In this document: positions 41,984 to 51,116 of the stretch, one piece after another
Position numbering within the stretch: position 1 is the first letter of the stretch
Layout: every line of letters begins with the position of its first letter
NCBI GenBank assembly: GCA_019245115.1
Contig: JAFARZ010000130.1
Location: 1 to 60,520 of the forward strand
From: Streptosporangiaceae bacterium
Lineage (GTDB): Bacteria > Actinomycetota > Actinomycetes > Streptosporangiales > Streptosporangiaceae
Reading direction: 5' to 3'
DNA: 60,520 nucleotides
Notes under the pieces: model-generated
What the model was told of the DNA's origin: nothing
Database searches by the model: none
The model's input: the letters and a program-made list of their open reading frames with translations, nothing else
Made by a program: the position numbers and the translations under genes

Positions 41984-42238
41984 ATGACCATGGGGTTCGT
42001 CGCGGCGGCCATCGCGATGCTGGTGGCCACGATCCCGGCCGGGATCGTGCTGTGCCGGGGAGACACGGGCTCGGCGGTTGTCGCTTATGAGTTCATCAGC
42101 ACCGTGGTCGTCCTGGTGCTGGCGCTGCTCGCGCAGGCCTTCCAGCGGTCCAGCCTGTTCGAGCTGCCGGTCCTGCTGGCGTTGCTCATGTTCGGCAGCG
42201 GGCTGGTGTACATCCGCGCCATGGAGCGATGGCTGTGA
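41984..42238 (+). CDS. mnhF: Antiporter subunit F (MrpF/MnhF)
   Basis: 84 aa, three transmembrane helices in the MrpF order, with GDTGSAVVAYEFISTVVVLVL at the middle; MrpF normally carries Asp here in the membrane. It starts two bases past the mnhE stop and overlaps mnhG by ten bases. Confidence 0.85.
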   Translation: MTMGFVAAAIAMLVATIPAGIVLCRGDTGSAVVAYEFISTVVVLVLALLAQAFQRSSLFELPVLLALLMFGSGLVYIRAMERWL

Positions 42239-42576
42239 TCATCAAAGACATCTTCTCCGACATCCTGCTCGGGCTGGCGGTGCTGATCGTGATCGGCTGC
42301 GCCATCGGCATTCTCATGATGCCGGACGCCTACGCCAAGCTCCACTTCGTGACCCCGGCCGCGCTGATCGCGCCGCTGCTGGTGGCGCTCGCGATCATGG
42401 TCCAGATGGGTGTCTACGAGAACACCGGCCAGAGCTTCCTGGCCCTGTTCTTCCTGGCCATCGCCGGACCGTACCTCTCACACGCCACCATGCGGGCGAT
42501 CCGGGTCCGGGAGAAGGGCGACTGGCGTCCGGGTCGCGCACCCGCGAAGCGGCCGGCGGAGGAGAAAGAACAATGA
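42229..42576 (+). CDS. mnhG: Antiporter subunit G (MrpG/MnhG)
   Basis: 115 aa, three hydrophobic helices. GILMMPDAYAKLHFVTPAALIAP is the MrpG signature (MPDxxxRLH in most). The C-terminus is a charged tail (RPGRAPAKRPAEEKEQ). It overlaps the next gene by four bases (ATGA). Confidence 0.88.
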   Translation: MAVIIKDIFSDILLGLAVLIVIGCAIGILMMPDAYAKLHFVTPAALIAPLLVALAIMVQMGVYENTGQSFLALFFLAIAGPYLSHATMRAIRVREKGDWRPGRAPAKRPAEEKEQ

Positions 42577-42857
42577 TCGCCGCGGTGCACACCCCGTACA
42601 CGGTTCCCATCGGCTTCATGGAAGCGCTCCAGGTGACCGTGCTGATCCTGGTGGCGGCCGGGGCGACCGCGGTCGTGCTCATCCGCAAGCACGTGCGGCA
42701 GGTGATCGCGCTCAGCGTCTACGGATTGATGCTGGCACTGCTGTTCCTGACCTTCCAGGCGCCCGACGTCACACTGTCCGAGCTCACCGTGGGCGCGGTG
42801 GCGCTTCCCGTCATCTTGCTGCTGGCGCTGGCGAAAACGAGGAAGCGCGAAGAATGA
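42573..42857 (+). CDS. MbhD-like subunit (DUF4040), the second half of MrpA
   Basis: 94 aa from the ATG at 42573. Three helices with RQVIALSVYGLMLALLFLTFQAPDVTLSELTVGAVALPVILLLAL, the MbhD/MrpA C-terminal-domain signature with PDV and E in the membrane. In full Mrp systems this domain is fused to the end of MrpA. Here it stands alone and no NuoL-like MrpA is present in the operon. Confidence 0.85.
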   Translation: MIAAVHTPYTVPIGFMEALQVTVLILVAAGATAVVLIRKHVRQVIALSVYGLMLALLFLTFQAPDVTLSELTVGAVALPVILLLALAKTRKREE

Positions 42858-43618
42858 CGGAGGTTCAGCGCCGCTGGATGTTCCTGGCCGGGGCGGCCGG
42901 ACTGGTCGCCTTCGTGCTGTGGGGCCTGCTCGGCCTGCCGGGGTTCGGGAACTACCCGGGTCCTTACGGGCCTTCGATCCTGCGGATCGCGGTGGCGCAG
43001 ACCAACGCCACCGGCGTGGTCTCGGCGGTCAACTTCGCCTACCGCGGTTTCGACACCGTGGGAGAGGAGTTCATCCTGTTCACGGCCGCGGCCGGGGTGT
43101 CCACCGTGTTGCGGCACCTGCGCCACGAACGGGAGCGTTCGGCCGTCGACGAGGCCGCCGATCGCGACGTGCCGCCGACCAGCAGCGCGGTCCGGATGAC
43201 CGCCCTGGTCTTCGCCGGCCCGGTGATGGTGGCGGGCTGGTGGCTCGCCTCGCACGCCCAGACCAACCCGTCGGGGGGGTTCCAGGGCGGGGTGGTCCTC
43301 GCCACGGCCTTCATCCTCGTCTACCTGGCCGGTGAATTCCTGGTCTTCAAACGGTTCAGCCCGGTGGACCTGACCGAGGTGGTGGAGGCGGTGGGCGCGG
43401 GAGGCTTCGCCGCCGTCGGTGTCGCCGCGGTGGCGATGAGCCTGCCTTACCTGACCGATTACCTGGGGCTCGGGTCGATTCCGGGTGCGGTGAGCTCGTC
43501 GGGGACGATCGCCCTGATCAGCTTCTTCGTCGGGCTGGAGGTGGCCGCGGCGTTCATCCTGATCGTCGGCGAGATGCTCGAGCAGACCCTGCTCATCCGG
43601 CAGGAGGATTCGGAATGA
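42854..43618 (+). CDS. mnhB: Antiporter subunit B (MrpB/MnhB), long form with extra N-terminal domain
   Basis: 254 aa. The N-terminal 85 residues (PYGPSILRIAVAQTNATGVVSAVNFAYRGFDTVGEEFILFTAA) resemble the MbhE/MrpA-tail domain. The C-terminal 140 residues are a typical MnhB, with SHAQTNPSGGFQGGVVLATAFI. Fusion of these two halves is common in Mbh/Mbx-like systems. Overlaps: four bases at each end. Confidence 0.87.
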   Translation: MTEVQRRWMFLAGAAGLVAFVLWGLLGLPGFGNYPGPYGPSILRIAVAQTNATGVVSAVNFAYRGFDTVGEEFILFTAAAGVSTVLRHLRHERERSAVDEAADRDVPPTSSAVRMTALVFAGPVMVAGWWLASHAQTNPSGGFQGGVVLATAFILVYLAGEFLVFKRFSPVDLTEVVEAVGAGGFAAVGVAAVAMSLPYLTDYLGLGSIPGAVSSSGTIALISFFVGLEVAAAFILIVGEMLEQTLLIRQEDSE

Positions 43619-43959
43619 CCGTGTTCCCGTTCATCGTGGTGGCCTGGATTCTCCTCGTCGGCCTGTACGGCATGGTCACCAGCCGGCACCTGGTGCACCA
43701 GATCATCTGCCTGATCGTCGTGCAGTCATCGACCTATGTGCTGCTGCTCGGCGTCGGGTACGTGACCGGCGCGGTGGCGCCGTACTACTTCGACGTGCCC
43801 AACCACACCCCGGCCGTGGATCCGGTGGTCCAGGCGCTCGCCCTCACCGACGTCGTGGTGGAGGCGGCGGTGACCGCCCTGCTGCTGTCCTTCGCCATCC
43901 AGGCGCACAAGCGGTTCGGCACGCTCGACCCGCACGAGCTGGCCGAGCTCAAGGGCTGA
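43615..43959 (+). CDS. mnhC: Antiporter subunit C (MrpC/MnhC, NuoK-like)
   Basis: 114 aa, three helices, with the NuoK-like [14 protein letters not shown] carrying a membrane Glu and [13 protein letters not shown]. Starts in the mnhB stop overlap. Ends eight bases before mnhD. Confidence 0.88.
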   Translation: MTVFPFIVVAWILLVGLYGMVTSRHLVHQIICLIVVQSSTYVLLLGVGYVTGAVAPYYFDVPNHTPAVDPVVQALALTDVVVEAAVTALLLSFAIQAHKRFGTLDPHELAELKG

Positions 43960-43966
43960 CCGCACC

Positions 43967-45805
43967 GTGGACCAGCTTCTCGCGCTAGTCGTGGCGGTGC
44001 CGCTGCTGACGGCCGCCGGCGTCTCCGCGGCCACCCCGCTGTTCCGCAGGCATCGCAAGATACTGGACGCCATCGCGATCGCCGCGGCGGCAGCCGTGTC
44101 GGTCATGCTGCTCGTCGTCACGATCAGGACCGCGGGCGGGGACGAGGTCTACTGGTTCGCCGGCTTCACACCGTCGCACGGTGTGGCCATCGGCATCGAC
44201 TTCCAGGCCGGGGCGGTGAACGCGGGCCTGGCCTGCCTGGCCGCGGTGCTGGTCACCGCGGCCATGACGTTCTCCTGGGAGTACTTCCAGCGGGTCGGCA
44301 CCTACTACCACGCGCTGATGCTGACGTTCCTCGCGGGCATGGTCGGCTTCTGCCTCACCGGGGACATCTTCGACCTGTTCGTGTGGTTCGAGCTGATGGG
44401 CGTGTCGGCGTACGCGCTGACCGCCTACCGGCCGGAGGAGCGCGGCCCGATCCAGGGCGCGCTCAATTTCGCCATCACCAACAGCGTGGGCGCGTACCTG
44501 TCGCTGTGCGGCATCGGGCTGATCTATGGCCGCACCGGCGCACTGAACATGGCGCAGATCGCGGACTGGGCGGCCCACCACCATTCCGCGTCCCGGGTAA
44601 TGATCGTCGCCTTCCTGCTCATCATCGCGGGGCTGCTGATCAAGAGCGCGATCGTCCCCTTCCACTTCTGGCTGGCGGACGCGCACGCGGTGGCGCCGAC
44701 CCCGGTCTGCGTACTGTTCTCCGGCGTGATGGTGGAACTCGGGCTGTACGGCATCGCCCGGGTCTACTGGTCGATGTTCGGCGATGCCCTGGGTCACCGG
44801 GGGGTCATCTCGCACATGTTCCTCGCGCTGGGCATTCTCACCGCCGTGACCGGGGCCCTGTTCTGCTTCCGCGAGCGGCATATAAAGCGGCTGCTGGCGT
44901 TCTCCACGATCAGCCACGCGGGCATGTTCCTGACCGGGATCTCGCTGCTCACCCCGCTCGGGCTGGCCGGGGCCGCGGTGTACGTGATCGGTCACGCCCT
45001 GGTGAAGGCCGCGCTGTTCCTGTGCACCGGCATCGTGCTGCACCGGCTGGGCTCGATCAACGAGACCCGGTTGCACGGGCGGGGCCGGCACCTGAAGATC
45101 ACCGGCGTGGTGTTCACGCTGGCCGGGCTCGGACTGGCCGATCTGCCGCCGTTCGCTACCTTCCTCGGCAAAGGCTGGGTCGAGGCCAGCGGCGACGCGC
45201 ACGGGGTCGGCTGGATCATCGCGATCCTGATGATCTGCACCATCCTGGCCGGCGGGGCGGTGCTGCGGGTGGCTGGCGGGGTGTTCTACGGCCTGGGCGA
45301 TCCCCCCGGCGAGGGCGAGCAGATGGCTCAGCAGGCCGACGAGGAGACCAGCGAGACCGACGAGGCCAAACAGCGGACCCCGCGCACCATGATCGTCCCG
45401 CCCCTGGTCCTGGTGTGCGGGGCGGTCATCATCGGCCTGATCGGCCAGCTCGGCCCGGTGGTGCAGAAAGCAGCCATCCGGTTCGAGGACCAGGGCGCCT
45501 ACATCGCCACGGCCCTGTCCGGCGCGCACGTCACGCATCCCGCCGCGCTCGCGCCGGCGGAGCCGACCGGCGTCACGCTGGCCGACGTGCTGACCGGGGT
45601 CGGCTCCACCGCGGGCGCGCTGCTCCTGGCCTACCTGGCGCTGTACTGGCGGCGCCTGCCGCTGCTGCGGCGGGGCTACGAGCCCGGCGCCGGACTGACC
45701 GCGCCGATCATGCGGTTCCAAAGCGGCATCGTCAACGACTACGTGACCTGGCTCGTCTTCGGCCTGGCCTGCCTGGGCGCCGTCCTGGCGTTCAGCCTCG
45801 GCTGA
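43967..45805 (+). CDS. mnhD: Antiporter subunit D (MrpD/MnhD, proton-translocating NuoL/M/N-like)
   Basis: 612 aa from the GTG at 43967. About 14 transmembrane helices with the proton_antipo_M core: [20 protein letters not shown] (key Glu), [23 protein letters not shown] (key Lys), and a later [15 protein letters not shown] charged insert of about 30 residues ([20 protein letters not shown] near 450) lies in a loop. It is the only ion-translocating NuoL-like subunit in this operon. Confidence 0.9.
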   Translation: MDQLLALVVAVPLLTAAGVSAATPLFRRHRKILDAIAIAAAAAVSVMLLVVTIRTAGGDEVYWFAGFTPSHGVAIGIDFQAGAVNAGLACLAAVLVTAAMTFSWEYFQRVGTYYHALMLTFLAGMVGFCLTGDIFDLFVWFELMGVSAYALTAYRPEERGPIQGALNFAITNSVGAYLSLCGIGLIYGRTGALNMAQIADWAAHHHSASRVMIVAFLLIIAGLLIKSAIVPFHFWLADAHAVAPTPVCVLFSGVMVELGLYGIARVYWSMFGDALGHRGVISHMFLALGILTAVTGALFCFRERHIKRLLAFSTISHAGMFLTGISLLTPLGLAGAAVYVIGHALVKAALFLCTGIVLHRLGSINETRLHGRGRHLKITGVVFTLAGLGLADLPPFATFLGKGWVEASGDAHGVGWIIAILMICTILAGGAVLRVAGGVFYGLGDPPGEGEQMAQQADEETSETDEAKQRTPRTMIVPPLVLVCGAVIIGLIGQLGPVVQKAAIRFEDQGAYIATALSGAHVTHPAALAPAEPTGVTLADVLTGVGSTAGALLLAYLALYWRRLPLLRRGYEPGAGLTAPIMRFQSGIVNDYVTWLVFGLACLGAVLAFSLG

Positions 45806-45820
45806 ACGAAGCAGGAGGTT

Positions 45821-45845
45821 TTGGCTGCCCACGTTGGGTAGCCAA
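45821..45845. promoter_or_regulatory. Hairpin overlapping a SigB-like promoter motif
   Basis: TTGGCTGCCCA pairs with TGGGTAGCCAA (one G-T pair) around CGT. On the plus strand it also contains GTTTT and, 14 bases on, GGGTAG, which looks like a SigB-type -35/-10 in front of the DUF1360 gene. It could alternatively terminate mnhD transcripts. Confidence 0.45.
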
Positions 45846-45850
45846 GTCTC

Positions 45851-46381
45851 ATGACCCTCCTCGATGACGTCAAGGCCAAGGTCACCGATCTGGCCCGGTC
45901 CTCCAGGCATGAATACGCCGGCGGCGAGGACCGGCCGCTGGGCGGCTACGTCGGCACCATGGCCGTCTACGCCGCGATGGTCGGCGGGATCGCCGCGCTG
46001 GCGCGGGCGACCGGACGGGATGTCCCGGAGGGCCTGGACCTGAAGGATGTGGCGCTGTCCGCGGCGGCCACGCACAAGCTGAGCCGGCTGCTGGCCAAGG
46101 ACCCGGTGACCAGCCCGCTGCGGGCTCCCTTCACCGAGTACCAAGGGACGTCCGGCCCGTCCGAGCTGAAGGAGGAGGTCCGCGGCGGCGGCGCGCAGAA
46201 GGCGGTGGGCGAGCTCATCACCTGCCCGTTCTGCACCGGCGTGTGGGTCGCCACCGCGCTGACCGCCGGACTGATCTACCTGCCCAGGACCACGCGCCTG
46301 GCGATCGGCACGCTCGCCGCGCTGGCCGGCGCGGACATGCTGCAGTTCGTCTACGCCTGGCTGCAGAAGGAGACGTCCTGA
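45851..46381 (+). CDS. DUF1360 membrane protein
   Basis: 176 aa. ATG at 45851. Soluble N-terminus, two or three weak hydrophobic helices, and the family signature GELITCPFCTGVWVA containing two conserved Cys. The DUF1360 family is common in spore-formers and actinobacteria, with no known biochemical role. The gap to mnhD is 45 bp with its own candidate promoter, so it may be a stress-induced unit with the STAS gene four bases downstream. Confidence 0.85.
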   Translation: MTLLDDVKAKVTDLARSSRHEYAGGEDRPLGGYVGTMAVYAAMVGGIAALARATGRDVPEGLDLKDVALSAAATHKLSRLLAKDPVTSPLRAPFTEYQGTSGPSELKEEVRGGGAQKAVGELITCPFCTGVWVATALTAGLIYLPRTTRLAIGTLAALAGADMLQFVYAWLQKETS

Positions 46382-46384
46382 TCA

Positions 46385-47179
46385 ATGGCCGATGATAACA
46401 GCAAGAGGCGGGCCGCCGCCGTACCCGATTACCTGAGGATTGGGGTGGAGGAGCGCGGCCCGATCCGCGTGCTGACGGCGACCGGCGACCTGGATTGCTT
46501 CACGGTCAGTGAATTCATGCGGCAGATCACGGCGATACGTAAGCTGCCCGCCGGGCGCATCGTCGTGGACCTGTCCGGGCTGCGGTTCGTCGACTGCGCG
46601 GGCATCCGTGCCCTGGCCAGTGCGAGACGGGCCGCGGAGACGGACAGTCGCGTGATCCTGCGCTCGATTAGGCCCGCGGTCCGCCGGGCGCTGCAAGTGC
46701 TCGGCGTGGAGCTGGAGCCGCCTCCGCCGGTCAGGCCATCAGCCATCGCGGAATCGCCGATCATGTCCGAGGTACGACGGGTGATCGAGGACAGCCGCGG
46801 CCTTGCGCGCAGCCTGGCCGCCACCGAGGAAAGGGTGGCTGGCACGTTCTCGTGGCTCGCCGAGTGCCGCCCGCAGCGGGACACGGCACGCCTGCTCGGC
46901 CTCAGCGATGCCGCGACCAGGCAGGCAGCCCGTTTGCGTCGCCTGGCGGGATTAACGTGTCCAGTCCTCCCAGCTGAGGCCTACGACTCGGCTGAACTCG
47001 GACGTGTTCGCCGTGACCACTGTCAGTCCGCGCCGGAGTGCCTGGCCTGCGATCAGCACGTCATAAGCGCCGATAGGAGTCCCGCCCTTCTCCAAGGCCG
47101 CGCGCACCTGCCCTGCGATCCTGGCATCCTCGTCATCAAAGTCCAGCAGGTCCAGATCACCGGAAAGCAAGACACGTAG
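46385..47179 (+). CDS. STAS-domain protein, 3' part reading antisense through vapC
   Basis: ATG at 46385, four bases past the DUF1360 stop. Residues 18-110 form a STAS domain (VLTATGDLDCFTVSEFMRQ, VVDLSGLRFVDCAGIRALAS; Cys replaces Ser at the phosphoacceptor position). Residues 115-195 are a helical region (SEVRRVIEDSRGLARSLAA). From about residue 190 onward the frame lies entirely on the opposite strand of vapC and looks like noise (multiple Cys, His). The native stop has probably been lost to a TA-module insertion. The real protein may effectively end near 46950. Confidence 0.75.
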   Translation: MADDNSKRRAAAVPDYLRIGVEERGPIRVLTATGDLDCFTVSEFMRQITAIRKLPAGRIVVDLSGLRFVDCAGIRALASARRAAETDSRVILRSIRPAVRRALQVLGVELEPPPPVRPSAIAESPIMSEVRRVIEDSRGLARSLAATEERVAGTFSWLAECRPQRDTARLLGLSDAATRQAARLRRLAGLTCPVLPAEAYDSAELGRVRRDHCQSAPECLACDQHVISADRSPALLQGRAHLPCDPGILVIKVQQVQITGKQDT

Positions 47180-47362
47180 GCGCTCGGTATTCTCTGGCAC
47201 CTGGCTACTCTTCGCCACTCCGTACCACAGCTCGAACAAGACGACCGACGATAGTGCGAGATAATCACCGGCCGCTTCCGCCTCCCGGTACCGTTCCCGC
47301 GCTCCGGCGGGCTTGTTCCGCAGCAGCGCGACCACAGCGTTGGTGTCGAGGAGGTAGTTCAC
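46952..47362 (-). CDS. vapC: VapC toxin, PIN-domain ribonuclease
   Basis: 136 aa. PIN active-site acidic residues are D6 (YLLDTNAVVALL), E44 (LFELWYGVA), D101 (IGAYDVLIAGQA), and an N/E near 119-122 (TANTSEFSRV). This is a magnesium-dependent RNase that is held inactive by VapB. It overlaps vapB by four bases (ATGA). The 3' half faces the STAS reading frame. Confidence 0.92.
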   Translation of the reverse strand: MNYLLDTNAVVALLRNKPAGARERYREAEAAGDYLALSSVVLFELWYGVAKSSQVPENTERLRVLLSGDLDLLDFDDEDARIAGQVRAALEKGGTPIGAYDVLIAGQALRRGLTVVTANTSEFSRVVGLSWEDWTR

Positions 47363-47607
47363 CCGAAGATGTCCTCATCGGCAGGCGTGGGCGGCTGGTT
47401 CCTGCCGTCATCAAATAGCGGCACGTCCGCGAAACGGTCCAGTTCGGCGAACCACGCGTCGATGTCGGACGCGATCGGCTCCAGCAGCACACCGTCGCCC
47501 ATGTGCCGGACGCGCACCCGGTCGCCAGGCAGTCGGAACTCTTTAGGCAGTCGTACAGCCTGGCTCCGGCCATGGGTGAAAAGCCTTGCGATCGCCGTGT
47601 CCGCCAT
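47359..47607 (-). CDS. vapB: VapB antitoxin, AbrB/MazE-like
   Basis: 82 aa, ATG at 47607 after GAGGGAGG. N-terminal swapped-hairpin AbrB DNA-binding fold: ARLFTHGRSQAVRLPKEFRLPGDRVRVRHMGDGVLLEP. The acidic C-terminal tail (ADEDIFG) is the expected toxin-neutralising segment. The palindrome at 47623-47634 in front of the gene is its likely operator. Confidence 0.92.
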   Translation of the reverse strand: MADTAIARLFTHGRSQAVRLPKEFRLPGDRVRVRHMGDGVLLEPIASDIDAWFAELDRFADVPLFDDGRNQPPTPADEDIFG

Positions 47608-47622
47608 GACGCCTCCCTCAAC

Positions 47623-47634
47623 TGATAGCTATCA
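47623..47634. promoter_or_regulatory. VapBC operator palindrome
   Basis: Perfect TGATAGCTATCA, 15 bp before the vapB start, with the minus-strand -10-like TATACT three bases further upstream. The AT-rich patch stands out in the GC-rich window. Autoregulation by VapBC would act here. Confidence 0.65.
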
Positions 47635-47678
47635 TCAGTATATACCATGGCCGCTGGCCATCACCGTGGTGCTGCTTC

Positions 47679-49484
47679 CTATGGCCGCCCATCGCTACCG
47701 TCGGCGCCGTTGAGCAGGACGGCGGCGTTGATCAGGGCCAGGTGGGACAGGCCCTGCGGGATGTTGCCGAGGAAGGCGCCCGACTCCGGGTCGATCTCCT
47801 CGGCGAACAGCCCCAGGTCGCTGGCGTGGGCGGTTACCTCCTCCCACAGCTTCCGCGCCTCGCCGGACTGCCCGCTGCGGACCAGCGCGTCGACCAGCCA
47901 GAACGAACACGCCACGAACGCCCCTTCAAACGAACGAGAGCCGGTCATCCGGTAGAGCCATGGCCCGTCGGACAGCTCGGCCCTGACGGCGTCGATCGTG
48001 GAACGGAACCGCTGGTCCTCGCCGGGCAGGAAGCCGGTACGAGCCAGCAGCAGCACCGCGGCGTCGAGATCGTCGCCACCCGCATAGGCGGCGTACGACC
48101 GTTTGACCTCCGACCAGCAGTGCTGGTTGATCCACGAGCGGATGGCCGCCTTCTCCGCCTGCCAGCGGTCCAGGTCGCGGTCGGACACCTGGCCGCACGA
48201 GGCCAGCCGCTCCAGCCGGTCCAGCGCCACCCAGCAGCCCACTTTGGAGAACGTGTTGTGCCGCCGTTCGTCCAGCTCCCAGATCCCGCAATCCGGCTCG
48301 GTCCAGATGTCGCACACCCGGTTCCCCAGCGACGCGAGCAAGTCCGCGCTGTCCGGGTCCAGGTGCGCGCCCGCCCGGTCGACCGCGAGCCAGACGCACT
48401 CCAGCAGGTCGCCGTAGTTCCCCCACTGCGGCTGATCCACCGCCTGGTTCCCGCCCCGGCAGGGGGAGGAATCCCGGTAGCCGCGCAGCCGCAGCACGGT
48501 CTCCTCCGACTCGGCATCAGGCACGTTCCCGTGCAGCCCGTAAAACGGGTGGATGACCGGCGCCGTCGTGCTGATACTGCTGAGCATCCAGGACAGGGTG
48601 CCCTGCACTTCCTGGCGCAGGCCGAGCTGGATAAAACTGTCCAGCACGAACGATGTGTCGCGGATCCAGCAGTACCGGTAGTCGTAATTCCGGTCGCCGC
48701 CGATCTGCTCGGGCAGCGAGGAGGTGGCGGCGGCCGCCATCGCGCCGGTCGGCGTATAGGTGAGCAGCTTCAGCGCCAGCGCGCTGCGCAGCACGAGCTC
48801 GCGGTCGGCCCCCTCGTACGGGACGATGGACGACCAGGTTTCCCAGGCCGTCACCGTGGCGTCCCGGCGTCGCCGCACGTCGGTCGCGGTCGGCATCACG
48901 ATCGGCGCACCCTCCGTCGTGATCAGCGCGAGCAGCGCGTCGTGCCCCTCCCGTGCGACGAATTCCCCGCTGAAGGAGCCGAGTCCCAGACGAGGTTCGC
49001 CAGTACGTTCGTTCAAAATTGCCATCAGCAGGGCACCGGCGTGCACCATCGGCACTTCGCTCAGCCTGGCCCACGGCCGGCCCTGATGAAACATCGTGCC
49101 CGCACGGACTTCCCAGCGCATCGCCACGGCGCCGCTGACCGGCTGTATGTCACGGGCCAGCTCGGTCCACGGCAGCAGTCCGCTGTGGGCCTTGTTGATC
49201 GAGTCGATCACCCGCACGGTCCCGTCCGCGGTGGTGAACGTCGTCTCGAGCACATTGGTGCCCGGAAGGTACCGGCGGGAGACCCGGTAGGGGACAGTGG
49301 GCTCGAGGCGGAAATGCCCGCCTTCGCCGGGGTCGAGTATCGCCGCGAACACCGGAGTGGAGTCCATGTCCGGCGCCGCCCACCAGTCGATCGCGCCGTC
49401 ATCCGCGACCAGGGCCGCCGATTCCCCGTCACCGATGACGCCGTAGGATTCGATGGGCGCGAAGCCGTCGATGCGATCGGTCAC
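47679..49484 (-). CDS. GH15 glucoamylase/trehalase-like glycoside hydrolase
   Basis: 601 aa from the GTG at 49484 (GTGA overlap with the UdgX stop). The N-terminal beta-sandwich has [30 protein letters not shown], the usual start of this actinobacterial subfamily. The (alpha/alpha)6 barrel follows with [19 protein letters not shown] and [23 protein letters not shown], catalytic Glu near these sites. There is no signal peptide, so it is cytosolic. Such enzymes hydrolyse trehalose or maltodextrins. The stop is 43 bases from vapB's operator. It is convergent with nothing. Confidence 0.9.
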   Translation of the reverse strand: MTDRIDGFAPIESYGVIGDGESAALVADDGAIDWWAAPDMDSTPVFAAILDPGEGGHFRLEPTVPYRVSRRYLPGTNVLETTFTTADGTVRVIDSINKAHSGLLPWTELARDIQPVSGAVAMRWEVRAGTMFHQGRPWARLSEVPMVHAGALLMAILNERTGEPRLGLGSFSGEFVAREGHDALLALITTEGAPIVMPTATDVRRRRDATVTAWETWSSIVPYEGADRELVLRSALALKLLTYTPTGAMAAAATSSLPEQIGGDRNYDYRYCWIRDTSFVLDSFIQLGLRQEVQGTLSWMLSSISTTAPVIHPFYGLHGNVPDAESEETVLRLRGYRDSSPCRGGNQAVDQPQWGNYGDLLECVWLAVDRAGAHLDPDSADLLASLGNRVCDIWTEPDCGIWELDERRHNTFSKVGCWVALDRLERLASCGQVSDRDLDRWQAEKAAIRSWINQHCWSEVKRSYAAYAGGDDLDAAVLLLARTGFLPGEDQRFRSTIDAVRAELSDGPWLYRMTGSRSFEGAFVACSFWLVDALVRSGQSGEARKLWEEVTAHASDLGLFAEEIDPESGAFLGNIPQGLSHLALINAAVLLNGADGSDGRP

Positions 49485-50089
49485 AGGCCCGCCGCCTCCC
49501 TGGCCACCTTGAGGTCGGCGACCAGCCCGGCGTAGGCCTGATCGCGTGCCTCCGGGTCGGGTCCGCGCAGTACGGCGGACGGGTGGATGGTGCCGACCGC
49601 GGGTCCCTGCCAGGAGCCGACCGACGCATCGGTGATCTTGCCCCGGTAGGTTCCGACGCGGAACGAGGAGCCGAACACCGATTCCCCGGCCACCGCACCG
49701 AGCAGCACGATCAGGCGGGGCCGGACGAGGCGGAGCTCGTCCTCCAGCCATGGCCGGCACGCCCTGATCTCCGTGCTGCCGGGCCGCTCATGGATGCGGC
49801 GTTTGCCGCGCTCGGTCCACTTGAAGTGCTTCACCGCGTTCGTCACGTAGGCGTCAGACCGGACTATCCCGCTGTCGGCGAGCGCCCGGTCGAGCACGCG
49901 GCCCGCCGGGCCGACGAACGGATGGCCCTGCTTGTCCTCCTGATCGCCGGGCTGCTCGCCTACGAACACCAGCGCCGCGCCAGCGCCTCCTTCGCCGAAA
50001 ACCGTCTGCGTCGCGCGCTTGTACAGGTCGCACCGGGTGCAGGTGGCGGCGCTCTCACTCAGCTCAGTCAGCTCAGTCAAGGTGGTCAC
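49481..50089 (-). CDS. udgX: UdgX-type uracil-DNA glycosylase (covalent uracil-DNA binder)
   Basis: 202 aa from the GTG at 50089. UDG family 4/5 motif A is GEQPGDQEDKQGHPFVGPAG. The diagnostic UdgX loop KRRIH (His near residue 100) follows VTNAVKHFKW. In UdgX from mycobacteria this His forms a covalent bond with the abasic site after uracil removal. Motif B is GTIHPSAVLRG. Two Cys at CTRC and one at ACRPWL remain of the iron-sulfur site; the position that is Cys in family 4 is His (AVKHF). Longer starts upstream would cross the divergent gene. Confidence 0.88.
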   Translation of the reverse strand: MTTLTELTELSESAATCTRCDLYKRATQTVFGEGGAGAALVFVGEQPGDQEDKQGHPFVGPAGRVLDRALADSGIVRSDAYVTNAVKHFKWTERGKRRIHERPGSTEIRACRPWLEDELRLVRPRLIVLLGAVAGESVFGSSFRVGTYRGKITDASVGSWQGPAVGTIHPSAVLRGPDPEARDQAYAGLVADLKVAREAAGL

Positions 50090-50141
50090 GAGGATCGCTC
50101 TACCCAGGTGTAGCGCGGATAGCCATGGGTAACCAGCCTGA

Positions 50142-51086
50142 ATGAGCATGCCACAGTCTTATCCGGGGGACGCCGGTCCCCCGGACCCCCTGGCTTTTCC
50201 GGGGGAAACCGTCGCCGTGCTCGGCGCGGGCGGCACCATGGGTTTCGCGATGGCGCGGAACATGGCCCGTGCCGGGCTCAGCATCCGGGCCTGGAACAGG
50301 ACCCGGGCCAAGGCCGAGCCACTGGCCGAGCACGGCGATGTTCACATCGCGGACACGCCCGCCGACGCCGCGCGCGGTGCGACCATCCTGCTGACCATGC
50401 TGGCCGACACGGACGCGGTAGAGTCCGCCGCTGAGCAGGCCATTCCCGCGCTGACCGGCCACCCGGAACAGCACCCGCTCTGGCTCCAGATGTCCACGAT
50501 CGGGGAGAGCGGCACGCAGCGGTGCGTCAAGCTGGCCAACTCCAGCGGCACCGGCTTCGTGGACGCGCCGGTCCTCGGCACCCGGGAGCCCGCGGAGCAG
50601 GGCAAGCTCGTGGTGCTCGGATCCGGGCCGGAGGAGGCCAGGCCGCGGGTTCAGCCGGTTTTCGACGCCGTCGCCCAGAAGACGATCTGGGTGGGCGAGG
50701 CCGGGGCGGGAACCCGGCTCAAGATCGTCACGAACAGCTGGGTGCTGTCGGTGGTGGAGGCCGGCGCGGAGACCATAGCGCTCGCCGAAGGGCTCGGCAT
50801 CAACCCGGACCTGCTCTTCCAGGCGCTCGAGGGCGGCACGCTGGACCTGCCCTACCTGCGGATGAAGTACGCGGCGATTTCGGCACGCGAGTTCAAGCCG
50901 CCGTCGTTCCGGCTCCAGCTGGCCGCCAAGGACGCCAGCCTGATCGATGAGGCCGCGCATCAGCATGGCCTGGACCTGCCGCTGATCGAGACGGTCGCGG
51001 AGCGGCTGAGCGAGGGTGCGGTGGAGCACGGGGACGAAGACTTCAGCGCTACCTACCTGACCAGCGCACCGGACGAGGCTGCCTGA
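50142..51086 (+). CDS. NAD(P)-dependent beta-hydroxyacid dehydrogenase family protein
   Basis: 314 aa. Rossmann motif VAVLGAGGTMGFAMARNMARAG at about residue 24, then LLTMLADTDAVE, then the catalytic Lys in GAGTRLKIVTNSWVL. The family includes 3-hydroxyisobutyrate dehydrogenases, GLYR-type succinic-semialdehyde reductases and imine reductases. The first 20 residues (Pro/Gly-rich) come from a GC hairpin and precede the fold, so a later start is possible. A GGGTAA motif lies ten bases before the start on this strand. Confidence 0.85.
   Translation: MSMPQSYPGDAGPPDPLAFPGETVAVLGAGGTMGFAMARNMARAGLSIRAWNRTRAKAEPLAEHGDVHIADTPADAARGATILLTMLADTDAVESAAEQAIPALTGHPEQHPLWLQMSTIGESGTQRCVKLANSSGTGFVDAPVLGTREPAEQGKLVVLGSGPEEARPRVQPVFDAVAQKTIWVGEAGAGTRLKIVTNSWVLSVVEAGAETIALAEGLGINPDLLFQALEGGTLDLPYLRMKYAAISAREFKPPSFRLQLAAKDASLIDEAAHQHGLDLPLIETVAERLSEGAVEHGDEDFSATYLTSAPDEAA
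50162..50185 (+). repeat. GC hairpin inside the N-terminal coding region
   Basis: TCCGGGGGAC and GTCCCCCGGA, perfect 10-bp stem with GCCG loop, within codons 7-15 of the dehydrogenase. Similar G-run/C-run hairpins occur at 7097-7120 and inside fdhA at 30594-30617. Confidence 0.8.
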
Positions 51087-51116
51087 CGTCCGGGTAGAAC
51101 GATCGGAGGGAGAATC

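Noticed and set aside
43985..46144. Minus-strand frame opposite mnhD
   Set aside because: Same reason: no ribosome-binding site and composition of a mirror frame.
47742..49535. Plus-strand frame opposite the GH15 gene
   Set aside because: No recognisable domain; the minus strand has a clear glycoside hydrolase.
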